A stretch of 64,000 bases of DNA from Microgenomates group bacterium (lineage in GTDB: Bacteria > Patescibacteriota > Microgenomatia > UBA1406 > GWC2-37-13), in the NCBI GenBank assembly GCA_029906985.1, contig JARYMT010000004.1, forward strand, positions 48,486 through 112,485. The letters are read 5' to 3'. Below the pieces are notes generated by a model. It made no database searches, was not told the origin of the DNA, and was given only the letters and a program-made list of their open reading frames with translations. Position 1 is the stretch's first letter. Each line of letters starts with the position of its first letter. A program made the translations under genes and the position numbers. This document shows positions 9,068 through 18,243 of this stretch, piece by piece.

Positions 9068-11980
9068 ATGGATTTCATAAAAATTAAAGGAGCTCGAGAA
9101 CACAATCTTAAAAATTTAAATATAATTATTCCTAAAAATAAATTGGTAGTTATCACAGGAATTTCCGGTTCGGGAAAATCCTCGCTCGCCTTTGATACTA
9201 TTTATGCCGAAGGCCAAAGGCGTTATGTCGAATCACTTTCTGCCTATGCCCGGCAGTTTTTAGGAGTAATGGATAAACCAGACGTTGACGTAATTGAAGG
9301 GTTATCTCCCTCAATTTCTATTGATCAAAAAAGTTCATCTCGCAACCCACGTTCGACGGTTGGCACCATTACCGAAATTTATGATTATTTAAGACTACTT
9401 TATGCCAAAATTGGACATCCACATTGCCCTAATTGTGGCAGTGAAATAAAAAGATTAACTTTGGATGAAATAGTAGACCGAATTTTAGATCAAATTTTCA
9501 AACAAATTCAAACTAATAAAATTAAACCATTTGGCTTTCAAATTTTGTCACCGGTTGTTAGACAAAAAAAAGGTGAATTTAAAGAACTTTTAAACAATAT
9601 AAAAAGTAAAGGTTTTTTTCAAGTCAGAATAGACAATTTTTTTTATGATTTAAATAAAGACGAGATTAATCTTTTAAAAAATAATAAACATGATATTGAT
9701 GTTATTGGAGATAGTTTTTTTCTCAAATATAAAGATTTTAAAGACAAGATTTTTTTAGCTAATTTTCGCACCCGTCTTAATAATTCGATAGAATTAGCAA
9801 TTAATTTATCTGATGGTCTAGTCATTCTTTCCCAGATTACTGAAAATTTTTCAAATAAAAAAAATATCTCTACTAAAGAATGGCTTTATTCGGAAAAATT
9901 TTCTTGTCCTAATTGTAATTTATCAATCCCAGAAATTGAACCAAGAATGTTTTCTTTTAATTCACCTTTGGGAGCCTGCGAAAAATGTAAGGGTTTGGGA
10001 ACGATCTATAAAATTGATAAAGACCTAATTTTAAATAAAAAATTATCGATTAATGAAGGTGGTATTTTGCCTTTTAACAAAATTTATTTTCAAGATAGTT
10101 GGTTTATCAGATTAATAAAACAGGTTGCTTATGAAGAAGGTATAGATTTAGATTTACCACTCGAAAAAATAGACGAACAAAAACTTAATCGATTGTTGGA
10201 AGGAACAAACAAAATATACCAAGTTAGAGGAACTAACCGATTTGGTCGTCCGACTGTAATTTACGAAAAATTTATCGGTCTTATTCCCGAATTAGAAAAA
10301 AGATTTTTTGAAAGCCAAAGCGATTTAGAAAATCTTGAATTTAATCGATATATTAGGGAAAAAACTTGCCCTGTATGTCTAGGAAAGAGGCTAAAATCCG
10401 AGGTTCTCTCAATTACCCTAGATGGACTGGATATTATTACATTGACAGAAAAACCAATAGTTGACCTTTTTGAATATTTCAAAAATATCTTACCGGGTAA
10501 ACTTTCTAAATATGAATATGAAATTGCTAAATTAATTTTAAAAGAAATTTTGACTAGATTAAATTTTCTAAATAATGTTGGTCTAGGCTATCTAACTTTG
10601 GCGCGCAGCTCAAAAAGTTTATCTGGCGGCGAGTTACAAAGAATTCGCCTTGCTTCCCAAATCGGCTCAGGTTTAACTGGAGTTTTATATGTATTAGATG
10701 AACCATCAATTGGTCTTCATCCTAAAGATTTAACTGCTTTGATTAATACCCTTAAAGATCTAAGGGATTTAGGTAATTCAATAATTGTTGTCGAACATGA
10801 TAGAAACACAATGGAAAATGCCGATTGGCTAATAGAATTAGGTCCTAGGGCAGGAAAAAACGGCGGTAAGTTGGTTTATCAAGGAACAGTTGATAATATA
10901 AAAAAAGCAAAAGATTCAATTACTGGCCAATACCTTACCTATAGAAAAAAAATTGCTATTAGCACGCGGCCATTAACTCAAATTTTTGGAAATTTGGAAC
11001 TTTATGGAGCCTCCGAAAACAATTTAAAAAAAATTAATGTTAATTTTCCACTGGGAAATTTAATTGCGGTTACTGGCGTTTCCGGATCAGGAAAATCCTC
11101 ATTAATTGTTGACACTTTATATCCGGCTTTAAAATATTATCTTGAAGGATTTTATCAGGAAAAGATTGGCAAATTTAATCGTCTGCTTGGTTATCAATAT
11201 CTTGACCGGGTATATCTGGTTGATCAATCACCTATTGGAAGAACACCAAGATCTAATCCTGCAACCTATCTTGGTTTTTTTGATCAAATTAGGGATATTT
11301 TTAGTCAAACGCCGGATTCCAGAGCAAAAGGATTTTCCAAAGGCAGATTTTCATTTAATGTCAAAGGTGGTCGTTGTGAAAAATGTCAGGGTGCCGGCGT
11401 AATCAAAATCGAAATGCAATTTTTGCCAGATGTTTATGTCAAATGCGATGTCTGCCAGGGACAAAGGTATAACAAAGAAACTCTTGAAGTAAAGTATAAA
11501 GGAAAAAATATTTATGAGATATTAAAAATGACTGTTGATGAAGCAGCGGATTTTTTTAAAAATCATTATCAAATCTATAACAAACTTTTTTTTCTACAAA
11601 ATGTTGGCTTAGGGTATATTGAATTAGGTCAACCAGCTCCAACTTTATCTGGGGGTGAAGCCCAAAGAGTAAAGTTAGCCAATGAATTATCAAAAAAAAA
11701 TACTGGCCGGACACTTTATATACTTGATGAACCAACCACCGGCCTTCATTTTTACGATATAGAAAAACTCCTTAATACCTTGAATTTGCTAGTGGAAAAA
11801 GGCAATACAGTCATTGTTATTGAGCATAACCTAGACGTCATAAAAAACTGTCAGTACATCATCGACCTGGGTCCTGAAGGTGGAGACAAGGGCGGATATG
11901 TGGTCTATCAAGGCAAAATTGACAATATTGTTAATGAAAAAAAATCATACACGGGCAGTTATTTATTTAAAAAAATTTGA
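9068..11980 (+). CDS. uvrA: Excinuclease ABC subunit A
   Basis: A 970-residue ABC-type ATPase that recognises DNA damage and loads UvrB. Two ATP-binding cassettes are visible: Walker A GISGSGKS (31-38) with signature [14 protein letters not shown] and Walker [14 protein letters not shown], and a second [10 protein letters not shown] with [14 protein letters not shown] and [13 protein letters not shown]. Cysteine pairs of the zinc modules are present (CPNCG near 122, [33 protein letters not shown]). It ends in TGA, which shows that UGA is a stop codon in this genome. It follows uvrB on the same strand. Confidence 0.98.
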   Translation: MDFIKIKGAREHNLKNLNIIIPKNKLVVITGISGSGKSSLAFDTIYAEGQRRYVESLSAYARQFLGVMDKPDVDVIEGLSPSISIDQKSSSRNPRSTVGTITEIYDYLRLLYAKIGHPHCPNCGSEIKRLTLDEIVDRILDQIFKQIQTNKIKPFGFQILSPVVRQKKGEFKELLNNIKSKGFFQVRIDNFFYDLNKDEINLLKNNKHDIDVIGDSFFLKYKDFKDKIFLANFRTRLNNSIELAINLSDGLVILSQITENFSNKKNISTKEWLYSEKFSCPNCNLSIPEIEPRMFSFNSPLGACEKCKGLGTIYKIDKDLILNKKLSINEGGILPFNKIYFQDSWFIRLIKQVAYEEGIDLDLPLEKIDEQKLNRLLEGTNKIYQVRGTNRFGRPTVIYEKFIGLIPELEKRFFESQSDLENLEFNRYIREKTCPVCLGKRLKSEVLSITLDGLDIITLTEKPIVDLFEYFKNILPGKLSKYEYEIAKLILKEILTRLNFLNNVGLGYLTLARSSKSLSGGELQRIRLASQIGSGLTGVLYVLDEPSIGLHPKDLTALINTLKDLRDLGNSIIVVEHDRNTMENADWLIELGPRAGKNGGKLVYQGTVDNIKKAKDSITGQYLTYRKKIAISTRPLTQIFGNLELYGASENNLKKINVNFPLGNLIAVTGVSGSGKSSLIVDTLYPALKYYLEGFYQEKIGKFNRLLGYQYLDRVYLVDQSPIGRTPRSNPATYLGFFDQIRDIFSQTPDSRAKGFSKGRFSFNVKGGRCEKCQGAGVIKIEMQFLPDVYVKCDVCQGQRYNKETLEVKYKGKNIYEILKMTVDEAADFFKNHYQIYNKLFFLQNVGLGYIELGQPAPTLSGGEAQRVKLANELSKKNTGRTLYILDEPTTGLHFYDIEKLLNTLNLLVEKGNTVIVIEHNLDVIKNCQYIIDLGPEGGDKGGYVVYQGKIDNIVNEKKSYTGSYLFKKI

Positions 11981-11999
11981 ATAATATTATACTATAGGT

Positions 12000-12005
12000 T
12001 ATAAT
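12000..12005 (+). promoter_or_regulatory. -10 box of the HD-domain gene, leaderless
   Basis: TATAAT ends 6 nt before the ATG at 12012, so the first transcribed base would be at or next to the start codon. Confidence 0.55.
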
Positions 12006-12011
12006 TATCGG

Positions 12012-13496
12012 ATGGAGTCCCGTCAATCGACTGTTTTTCCCGAAGGCGATTTAAGAATACCAGCCGAATTAATACATTTATACCGAGAAGCTGGGCTAGC
12101 ATTTAACAGAAGTATTGAATTAGCTAGTCGACATTTCGTACAAGATGTGGCTGATGACAATCCTCCCGCTTCATCTAATTGGACGAACTATGCTGTTCAG
12201 GTGCCGGATTTAGCTCGTCAATATGAAGAAATAGACCGTTTTTTAAGAATGGGCGGGATTGTTGAGCACTCTATTCCTCATTTATTAAGAGTGAGCGATA
12301 TAGCAATGATTCTTTTAAGATATTTTTCAAACTATGTACAATTTGATGGGTTATTAAATGGACTTAACATATATCAATCTCGAAATATTATTCCTTTTGA
12401 AAAGTATAGGGAAGAGGAAAAAAAACCAATGGCCTTTTTAATTATGTTGGATTATGCAATTAATTTTCATGATATTGGAAGTCATAACGGCAAACACAAT
12501 CATGCAGAAATTGGCGGATTAGAAACATATCATATTCTAAAAAAACTAGGTTTTAGTGAGGATTTTTGTTTTATTGTGGCGGCCGCTGTTGCACTGCATT
12601 CAGATTCACCGATAAAGTTAATTGATAGTACTCAAGAGAATCGTTTAAAACAATTATATTCTTTAAAAGAAGATTCACCAATAGGAAGAAAAGGTGAAGA
12701 CGCAACTTATATTATTTTTGCTTTATCTACGATATTATTTATTTCAGATAAACTTGATATTTCTGGATCACGTGTTTTACCAAACCAATTTGATAGAAAT
12801 ATTCATGGAGTTTTGGAACAATCTATTACTAATCCTCATTATACCCAAGCCCTAATCAAACCTTTCCCAGATATTTCATTTATGAAAGATGTCGATGGAC
12901 GTTTAACATTAAAAGTTACTTATTCGGTGATTCCAGATATTTTTTTATTTTATTTTTGTTTGGATATATTATCGTCTAGTTCGCCTGATTCATTTTATTT
13001 CAGATTGTCTGAATTAATAAGACCTTTTTTATCTAATCCTGGTGACCAGGAGTTTAAATCTATTATGGATTTCTTAAAAAATAAGTCTGATGAATTTCTT
13101 AATAATAATACTTCTCAAGAATATTCACAAATGGAAATTGATACTTTAAAAAAAGCTGCCCAGATGTATTTAGTTTTGTTTTATAAATATACAAGTACAA
13201 GAAGAGAAATATATATAAATCCTAGAAGAAACAATAGTGAAATGGACACAGAAACGGCAAAAAATGAACAAAATTTTTTGTTACAACTTGTTATGGAGTT
13301 AGTATCAACCCTACCTTGTCCGACCGTAAAAAAAATAATTGACGATCTCAAAAAAGCTTATGAAAATAAATTAAATATAGCTAGGAAATTATTGGCTTTT
13401 CTTTTTCAAATCTCTGATATTCGACTAGTTTTAGAAACAAATATATATAGTTCGGATGGGATAATTTTTGATTCTGCTTCTGAGCAATCAAAATAG
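12012..13496 (+). CDS. HD-domain metal-dependent phosphohydrolase-like protein
   Basis: A 494-residue protein. The N-terminal half has the spacing of an HD hydrolase metal site: H86/H90 in VEHSIPHLLRV, H153-D154 in NFHDIGSHNG, H164 and H174 after it, H196 in AVALHSD, and a late aspartate in LFISDKLDIS. HD proteins of this size often cleave nucleotides or cyclic dinucleotides, but nothing here fixes the substrate. The C-terminal 250 residues are helical and unassigned. No membrane segment or signal peptide is present. It is the first gene of the island between uvrA and the sigma/regulator pair, transcribed from its own leaderless-type promoter. A role linked to that regulatory pair is only suggested by position. 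Confidence 0.7.
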   Translation: MESRQSTVFPEGDLRIPAELIHLYREAGLAFNRSIELASRHFVQDVADDNPPASSNWTNYAVQVPDLARQYEEIDRFLRMGGIVEHSIPHLLRVSDIAMILLRYFSNYVQFDGLLNGLNIYQSRNIIPFEKYREEEKKPMAFLIMLDYAINFHDIGSHNGKHNHAEIGGLETYHILKKLGFSEDFCFIVAAAVALHSDSPIKLIDSTQENRLKQLYSLKEDSPIGRKGEDATYIIFALSTILFISDKLDISGSRVLPNQFDRNIHGVLEQSITNPHYTQALIKPFPDISFMKDVDGRLTLKVTYSVIPDIFLFYFCLDILSSSSPDSFYFRLSELIRPFLSNPGDQEFKSIMDFLKNKSDEFLNNNTSQEYSQMEIDTLKKAAQMYLVLFYKYTSTRREIYINPRRNNSEMDTETAKNEQNFLLQLVMELVSTLPCPTVKKIIDDLKKAYENKLNIARKLLAFLFQISDIRLVLETNIYSSDGIIFDSASEQSK

Positions 13497-13545
13497 TTTA
13501 AAAAATAGCGGTAATTTTTATTTGGTTTTTCCGTTTTACCTAAAA

Positions 13546-13764
13546 TTATTTTCGTATTCTTTTAAGTTTAGAGTCTTTTCTTAAAGATCTTAATACCTTA
13601 GTACGAAGATTCCTTAAAATCCCGAATTGTAAACTTAATACATAACCTATTTCTGAATCGGAAAAAATTTTTCGGAAAGGACCAAGACAATAATGTAACA
13701 TTAAAATAATTTTTTGATCTTCTGATAAATTATCAAGAAATGTGGAAAGTTTTTTCCTTAATTC
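13546..13764 (-). pseudogene. Relic of a sigma-70 region 4 (decayed paralogue)
   Basis: On the minus strand a 72-codon open stretch without a proper start translates to a helix-turn-helix like that of the intact sigma factor at 14361-15368. The relic has LSEDQKIILMLHYCLGPF and ILRNLRTKVLRSLRK, where the intact gene has LDETTQMVLMLYYGLVPC and DIQRILQNGLRQLRK at the same spacing. An in-frame TAA sits directly upstream, and regions 2 and 3 are absent. This is a truncated copy of the neighbouring sigma gene, left of it in the same orientation. Part of a 450-bp stretch (13497-13946) that holds no intact gene. Confidence 0.75.
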
Positions 13765-13784
13765 TTAATTATTTTTTTTGTTTA

Positions 13785-13878
13785 CTATTATTAATTGATA
13801 AGCTTAATACTATTTTTGATATCCTTTAACTGCCATTTTTTATTTTTAATATATATGCCATCATTCTCTATTCTCGAT
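13785..13878 (-). repeat. Inverted partial copy of the winged-helix regulator gene
   Basis: Read on the minus strand, this segment matches positions 16109-16196 of the intact winged-helix gene with a few small gaps and substitutions. Shared blocks include CATATATATTAAAAA, TTAAAGGATAT and GTATTAAGCTTAT. It corresponds to the start of the C-terminal winged-helix domain. Its orientation is opposite to that of the intact gene, and it abuts the sigma relic. Confidence 0.8.
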
Positions 13879-13931
13879 AAAAAAACAAGGATATATGCCT
13901 GTTGGCTAATGTTGTTTTATAATAAATTAAA
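13879..13931 (+). repeat. Direct copy of the winged-helix gene 3' end
   Basis: This matches 16350-16402, the last codons and stop of the intact winged-helix gene, in the same orientation. Shared blocks are ACAAGGATATATGC and AATGTTGTTTTATAATAAA. A substitution turns a codon within it into a stop. It directly joins the inverted fragment at 13878, so the relic gene was rearranged internally. Confidence 0.8.
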
Positions 13932-13946
13932 TCATATACTTTAAGA

Positions 13947-14357
13947 TTACCAAGTAGATACGGCCATTGTTTTGCAGGACTCTCTCTGTAATTGAATAAA
14001 TGCTTCAATGATGAAGTCTATCCCGTGATTAATTCCATAAGTATCAGGGTCAGTTAATGCTATAACATCCAAAATAATCCCCCCCAAACTGAATAATCCA
14101 AGGTCTAAAACTTCCTTTTGTTAGAATAGATTCAAACATTCCCTTAATAATTAAGAACAATGGTTTTCTTTCATAGAATTCCGATAAATTATTTTTTGTA
14201 ATAAAGACACCAAGACACCTATGCCGTGGTGCTTCTGGGTTTAATGATTTGGGTTTATATTTGATTAATACCCTTTCTGCAATAGATTGGGTACAAAAAA
14301 TTCTCTTGGTGTTATTCGTAACCATTCAATTCCTCTGGTTTTAGTTTGTTCTACCAT
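13947..14357 (-). pseudogene. Frameshifted gene downstream of the sigma factor
   Basis: I do not recognise the family. On the minus strand, an open frame runs from 14325 to a G7 run (C7 on the plus strand, 14079-14085) and then stops at 14050. Dropping one G continues it for 46 more sensible codons (DVIALTDPDTYGINHGIDF) to a TAA at 13947. Upstream, an ATG at 14357, only 3 bp after the sigma stop codon, opens a different frame (MVEQTKTRGIEWLRITPREF) that would need a second shift near a T6 run to join. Either this is a decayed co-transcribed partner of the sigma gene, or the homopolymers contain sequencing errors. Confidence 0.5.
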
Positions 14358-14360
14358 AAA

Positions 14361-15368
14361 TTACCGAAATGGTTTTAATTGATGACATCGTTTTCTTAGC
14401 TGTCGTAGGCCATTTTGAAGTATTCTTTGTATGTCTTTCCGAGCTAGTCCAAGTATTGATCCTATTTGCTTATATGTATATGAATAACCACAGGGAACAA
14501 GACCATAATACAACATTAAAACCATTTGCGTAGTTTCGTCTAAAGTTTCAATAAGTCGTAAAAGTTGTATATTTAAATCTCTCGTATCTAATTGATTATG
14601 ATCATCGGGGGTCGGTTGATTTGTAACTAAAGTTTCTTCTGGGGGGCTTTGATCTGAATCATCTTCATTAACTATATTTATAGGTATATTCCCACCAGCA
14701 CCGTATCGAAGCACACGCACTACAAATAAATAATCAATATTTAACCTTCGGGCAATTACTTTTGGATCGATGTCTTCCCCCTGAGCGGCAAGCTCTTCAG
14801 CCATTTTTCTAATTAACCTGATTATTTCTCCTGTATGGCGGCTAATTGTAAATTGCGTTGTTTGCGTTTGAAGATATCTTATAACTCTTCCAAAAACATC
14901 CCAGTAGGCAGCTACCGATGGTTTCGCGCCTGCCTCAGGATCAAAAAGAGCAATTTTTGATAAAAAACCAATTCGAGCCTCTTGCATTGGGTCTTCTTCC
15001 CATTGTTTTCTTATATGAAATCGGCGCATAACCATTTTAAATAACCAATCATACCCTTCTAATAATAACTCAGCCGCCACATTTCCGCAATATTCAAGTT
15101 CGTCTGGCATCTCTTCTTTTGATGTTTCGTTTTGCGAAAGCCAAAGTTGATAAGCCTCGATTAGGATGAGAATCTTAGGTAATGATATATCTTCTTTGCT
15201 TAAGTCAATTTCATTATTACCTATACCTAATTGTATAGACCTAACTTTTTCACATAAATCCAATACTTCACGACACGTATATTTTCCATGTCTTTCTACA
15301 ATATTGTGCCTTTCTTTTTTGTGCCTTTCTGTTTCTTTTACATTATTTTGAAAATCATATTCCGACAT
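14361..15368 (-). CDS. RNA polymerase sigma-70 family factor
   Basis: A 335-residue alternative sigma factor. A charged N-terminal region of about 100 residues precedes region 2 (EDPMQEARIGFLSKIALFDP, then PSVAAYWDVFGRVIRYLQ, matching the core-binding and -10-recognition helices). A region-3-like segment follows (IARRLNIDYLFVVRVLRYG), then an acidic linker (NEDDSDQSPPEE), then region 4 (LDETTQMVLMLYYGL, and the helix-turn-helix YKQIGSILGLARKDIQRIL). It is larger than ECF factors, which lack region 3, and differs from the housekeeping sigma in its N-terminus. It is divergent from the winged-helix gene with a 44-bp shared promoter gap. A decayed paralogue lies 0.6 kb downstream. The regulon is unknown. 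Confidence 0.88.
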   Translation of the reverse strand: MSEYDFQNNVKETERHKKERHNIVERHGKYTCREVLDLCEKVRSIQLGIGNNEIDLSKEDISLPKILILIEAYQLWLSQNETSKEEMPDELEYCGNVAAELLLEGYDWLFKMVMRRFHIRKQWEEDPMQEARIGFLSKIALFDPEAGAKPSVAAYWDVFGRVIRYLQTQTTQFTISRHTGEIIRLIRKMAEELAAQGEDIDPKVIARRLNIDYLFVVRVLRYGAGGNIPINIVNEDDSDQSPPEETLVTNQPTPDDHNQLDTRDLNIQLLRLIETLDETTQMVLMLYYGLVPCGYSYTYKQIGSILGLARKDIQRILQNGLRQLRKRCHQLKPFR

Positions 15369-15375
15369 ATCTTTA

Positions 15376-15381
15376 ATTTTA
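15376..15381 (-). promoter_or_regulatory. -10 box of the sigma-factor gene, leaderless
   Basis: On the minus strand TAAAAT ends 7 nt before the sigma ATG at 15368. It lies in the 44-bp divergent gap, overlapping the zone of two plus-strand TATAAT boxes at 15385 and 15395. Confidence 0.4.
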
Positions 15382-15394
15382 TCCTATAATATGT

Positions 15395-15400
15395 TATAAT
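15395..15400 (+). promoter_or_regulatory. -10 box of the winged-helix gene
   Basis: TATAAT ends 12 nt before the ATG at 15413. A second TATAAT lies 10 bp upstream (15385-15390). The two divergent promoters must overlap, so binding at one would affect the other. Confidence 0.5.
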
Positions 15401-15412
15401 CTTGACATCAAT

Positions 15413-16393
15413 ATGACATGTCCTAAGACTATCTGGGAGTATTCAAGGATGACTGAGGCTGAACGAATTATCCAGACAGCTTACCATATAAAGAGCGGTT
15501 TTTATCAAAAAAAGGGCTTTTTTGTCCTTCCATATAATATTAAAAAAAACCCAAAAATTATATATTTTCCCGAACTTAAATTTAATCAAATCGATGCCTT
15601 TTGGGATAATCCGGATATAAATACCGTAGCCTCTAAATTACCTAAACTGACTATTAATTATCAAAGCAGCTTTAATTTATGGTCTACTATTGAAGCTCAT
15701 TTTTGGGTAATGGTAAATAAGCAATTTCCTAAAATGTTTGCGGAGATTAAGAAAGTAATTATAAGGCCTACAGAGTTTGGGTCAATTTGTACCGCCAACT
15801 CAACTTGGCAAAAAAATGATAATAAAACTATTGTTATTTACTTACGAATTGATGCCGATTATTCACATATAGCTGAAGCAATTTTTATTGATAGATTATG
15901 GAGAATTAAATCTTATGATAACTATTCATGGGAAGAAAAAGAGTCTATAATAGATTTTATCATCAAAAATACCGAACTTAATAAGTTGTTTCCTAATTAT
16001 AAAAAAACACTTCAGGCTGTCCGCCAAAAACAACAGGCTTTATGGGCAAAAGACTCTGATAATTATTTACAAAGTCTTGGCTTTAACCTAGGTAAGAAAG
16101 TGTTTTCAATCGAGAATAATGACATATATATTAAAAACAAAAAAATGGCAATTAAAGGATATGAAAAAATGGTATTAAGCTTATTAATTAATAAACGAAA
16201 TACAGTAGTAAGCTTTGATGAAATAGCCGACTCAATTTGGAAAAATAATCCCGGTGAAAAATTTTCACTTTACGCAATTACCAAGCTTATACAAAGAATT
16301 CGTGAAAAAATAAAGTTCTATAATATATTGCCCGAGATTCTTCAAACGCAAAAGAAACAAGGATATATGCTTGTTGACAATGTTGTTTTATAA
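15413..16393 (+). CDS. Winged-helix (OmpR/PhoB-type) regulator with novel N-terminal domain
   Basis: A 326-residue protein. Residues about 230-326 form a winged helix of the transcriptional-regulator C-terminal type: NNDIYIKNKKMAIKGYEKMV, then VVSFDEIADSIWKN, the recognition-helix region AITKLIQRIREKI, and the wing KKQGYMLV at the very end. The first 225 residues do not look like a receiver domain: no phospho-acceptor aspartate pattern is visible. They contain a conserved-looking helical stretch (DADYSHIAEAIFIDRLW), so the sensing mode is unknown. The gene is divergent from the sigma factor, and its stop codon overlaps the promoter of the transglutaminase-like gene 9 bp on. Two fragments of a second copy lie at 13785-13931. 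Confidence 0.75.
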   Translation: MTCPKTIWEYSRMTEAERIIQTAYHIKSGFYQKKGFFVLPYNIKKNPKIIYFPELKFNQIDAFWDNPDINTVASKLPKLTINYQSSFNLWSTIEAHFWVMVNKQFPKMFAEIKKVIIRPTEFGSICTANSTWQKNDNKTIVIYLRIDADYSHIAEAIFIDRLWRIKSYDNYSWEEKESIIDFIIKNTELNKLFPNYKKTLQAVRQKQQALWAKDSDNYLQSLGFNLGKKVFSIENNDIYIKNKKMAIKGYEKMVLSLLINKRNTVVSFDEIADSIWKNNPGEKFSLYAITKLIQRIREKIKFYNILPEILQTQKKQGYMLVDNVVL

Positions 16394-16394
16394 T
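16389..16394 (+). promoter_or_regulatory. -10 box overlapping the upstream stop codon
   Basis: TATAAT includes the TAA stop of the winged-helix gene and ends 7 nt before the ATG at 16402. The following gene could therefore be transcribed independently as a leaderless mRNA. Confidence 0.45.
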
Positions 16395-16401
16395 AAATTT
16401 A

Positions 16402-18240
16402 ATGAGATTGAAAAAAATTATTATAATTTTATTTAGTCTTCTTTTTTTAACATCACTATTTAATAAAGTATATGCCGATGATTTTAGAGCGCAATATCAG
16501 GTCGAGTATTTTTTAAACGAAAGCGAAAATTATCTTAACACAAAGGTTAAATTTAATATAAAAATCACTAACCTCCGGTCGGATATTTATGTTAGCCGAT
16601 TTTCCATCGCCTTTCCTAATACATTTACGATAACCAATCTTAAAGCTTTTGATGATAAAGGTGAAATTACGCCCAAGTTAGAAAAAGGTCAATTTGCCAC
16701 CAAAATAGATATGGCATTTACCGAACCAAATGTTGGCAAAGACAGTCAAAACAACTTTTATTTGGAGTTCAATCAAGATAATCTTTTTAAAATCAATGGC
16801 AATGTTTGGGAAGTAATTTTGCCTACCATGGAAAAAAAAGAAGACGGAATTTACAATATCATTGTCCACCTGCCTCCAGGGACAGATAAAAAAATTTCTA
16901 TCGCCAAACCTAAACCAACGGCAATTTCCGGCAATAGCATCTTATGGAACAATCCGGCAACAAAGACTGTTTATGCTGTTTTTGGATCAGAGCAATTATA
17001 TCGTATATCACTTACTTATAATCTTAACAATGAAAATATTTATCCAGTGTATACCGAAGTGGCTTTTCCACCAGACACTTTATATCAAAAAATTTATGTT
17101 GAAAATATTAAACCCAAGCCTAATAAAGTTTATTTAGATGAAGATGATAATTTTATTGGTCGATATTATCTAAAACCGAAAGAAAAAACAAATATAAATT
17201 TCCAAGCAGTTATTGCTGTTGAAGCCAAACCACGGCCCGAATACCGTCAATATACCAAAGATAGTTTCCAATGGCAAAAAAAGTACCTTTTAAGTCAACA
17301 AAAATTCTGGCAATTGGAAAAAATTTCCAACATTGATTTTTTAAAAAACCTTTCAACGCCTAAAGATATTTATAAATTTGTCGTCAATACCTTAAGTTAT
17401 AATTTTGATCGCGCCGGCAGCAATAATTATAAAAGAGTCGGGGCGGAAATTGCTTTAGCAAATCCTAAAGACGCCGTTTGCACCGAATTTACTGATCTGT
17501 TTATCACCTTGGCTAGAGAAAAAGGGATTTATAGCCGGGAAATTGAAGGTTACGCCTATTCAAGCGATATGAGATTTCGACCTCTTTCTTTATCTTCGGA
17601 CGTCCTTCACGCTTGGCCAGAATATTATGATCTTAAAGATAGCTTATGGATTCCGATTGACCCGACTTGGGAAAACACCTCTGGTATTGATTATTTTAAT
17701 TCTTTTGACTTAAATCATATAGTTTTTGTCATCCATGGAAAGAAATCTGATTATCCGGTCCCGGCGGGAATGTATAAAATTGAAGATTCCAAAGATATTT
17801 CTCTTATTCCAACTGCTGATTTACCAAAAGAAAAAATAAATCTTACCGGCTGTTTTATAAACTTGCCTCAAAAAATTAATGACTCAAGTAAATATATAGC
17901 TAAATTTGAAATTGCTAATCAAGGCAATGTATATATTTATAATCAAAAATTTACATTAAAGGCTAATCAGCTTAAGTTTGATCAAGAAAATTATGATTTG
18001 CCAATTTTGGCGCCATTTGAAAAGAAAGAAATTCAATTTTCTTTTTATGCCTTAAACAAAAATAAATTAATCAATGATGAAATAAAAATCTTCTATCAAA
18101 ACAATGAATTGTCAAGTGTTTCAATAAAAATTATCCCCCGTTTAATCCAATATCTAACTTATTTCTCGCTTGGGATATTTTCTTTTGGATTATTAATCTT
18201 AATTCTCCGATTAAAACTAAAAAGTTTAAAAAAAATTTAA
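16402..18240 (+). CDS. Secreted transglutaminase-like protein with C-terminal anchor
   Basis: A 612-residue protein with a signal peptide (residues 1-25, ending KVYA), then about 300 residues of beta-rich sequence. A transglutaminase-like core follows with a cysteine-protease-type triad: C360 (AVCTEFTDLF), H403 (VLHAWPEYY) and D420 (WIPIDPTW). A further beta domain (residues about 480-580) and one membrane helix near residues 585-605 with a basic tail complete it. This topology places the catalytic domain outside the membrane. Such domains in bacteria act as peptidases or amide-transfer enzymes on surface proteins or peptidoglycan; the target here is unknown. It is 8 bp after the winged-helix gene and 3 bp before uvrC. 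Confidence 0.82.
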   Translation: MRLKKIIIILFSLLFLTSLFNKVYADDFRAQYQVEYFLNESENYLNTKVKFNIKITNLRSDIYVSRFSIAFPNTFTITNLKAFDDKGEITPKLEKGQFATKIDMAFTEPNVGKDSQNNFYLEFNQDNLFKINGNVWEVILPTMEKKEDGIYNIIVHLPPGTDKKISIAKPKPTAISGNSILWNNPATKTVYAVFGSEQLYRISLTYNLNNENIYPVYTEVAFPPDTLYQKIYVENIKPKPNKVYLDEDDNFIGRYYLKPKEKTNINFQAVIAVEAKPRPEYRQYTKDSFQWQKKYLLSQQKFWQLEKISNIDFLKNLSTPKDIYKFVVNTLSYNFDRAGSNNYKRVGAEIALANPKDAVCTEFTDLFITLAREKGIYSREIEGYAYSSDMRFRPLSLSSDVLHAWPEYYDLKDSLWIPIDPTWENTSGIDYFNSFDLNHIVFVIHGKKSDYPVPAGMYKIEDSKDISLIPTADLPKEKINLTGCFINLPQKINDSSKYIAKFEIANQGNVYIYNQKFTLKANQLKFDQENYDLPILAPFEKKEIQFSFYALNKNKLINDEIKIFYQNNELSSVSIKIIPRLIQYLTYFSLGIFSFGLLILILRLKLKSLKKI

Positions 18241-18243
18241 TTT

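Noticed and set aside
14050..14325. A normal 91-codon gene on the minus strand
   Set aside because: The frame stops just after a G7 run while a plausible continuation exists in the next frame, so it is more likely part of a broken gene.
16350..16402. Insertion-sequence target duplication explained by the direct repeat with 13879-13931
   Set aside because: The repeat is too long, covers the 3' coding end of the regulator, and no transposase or terminal inverted repeats lie between the copies.
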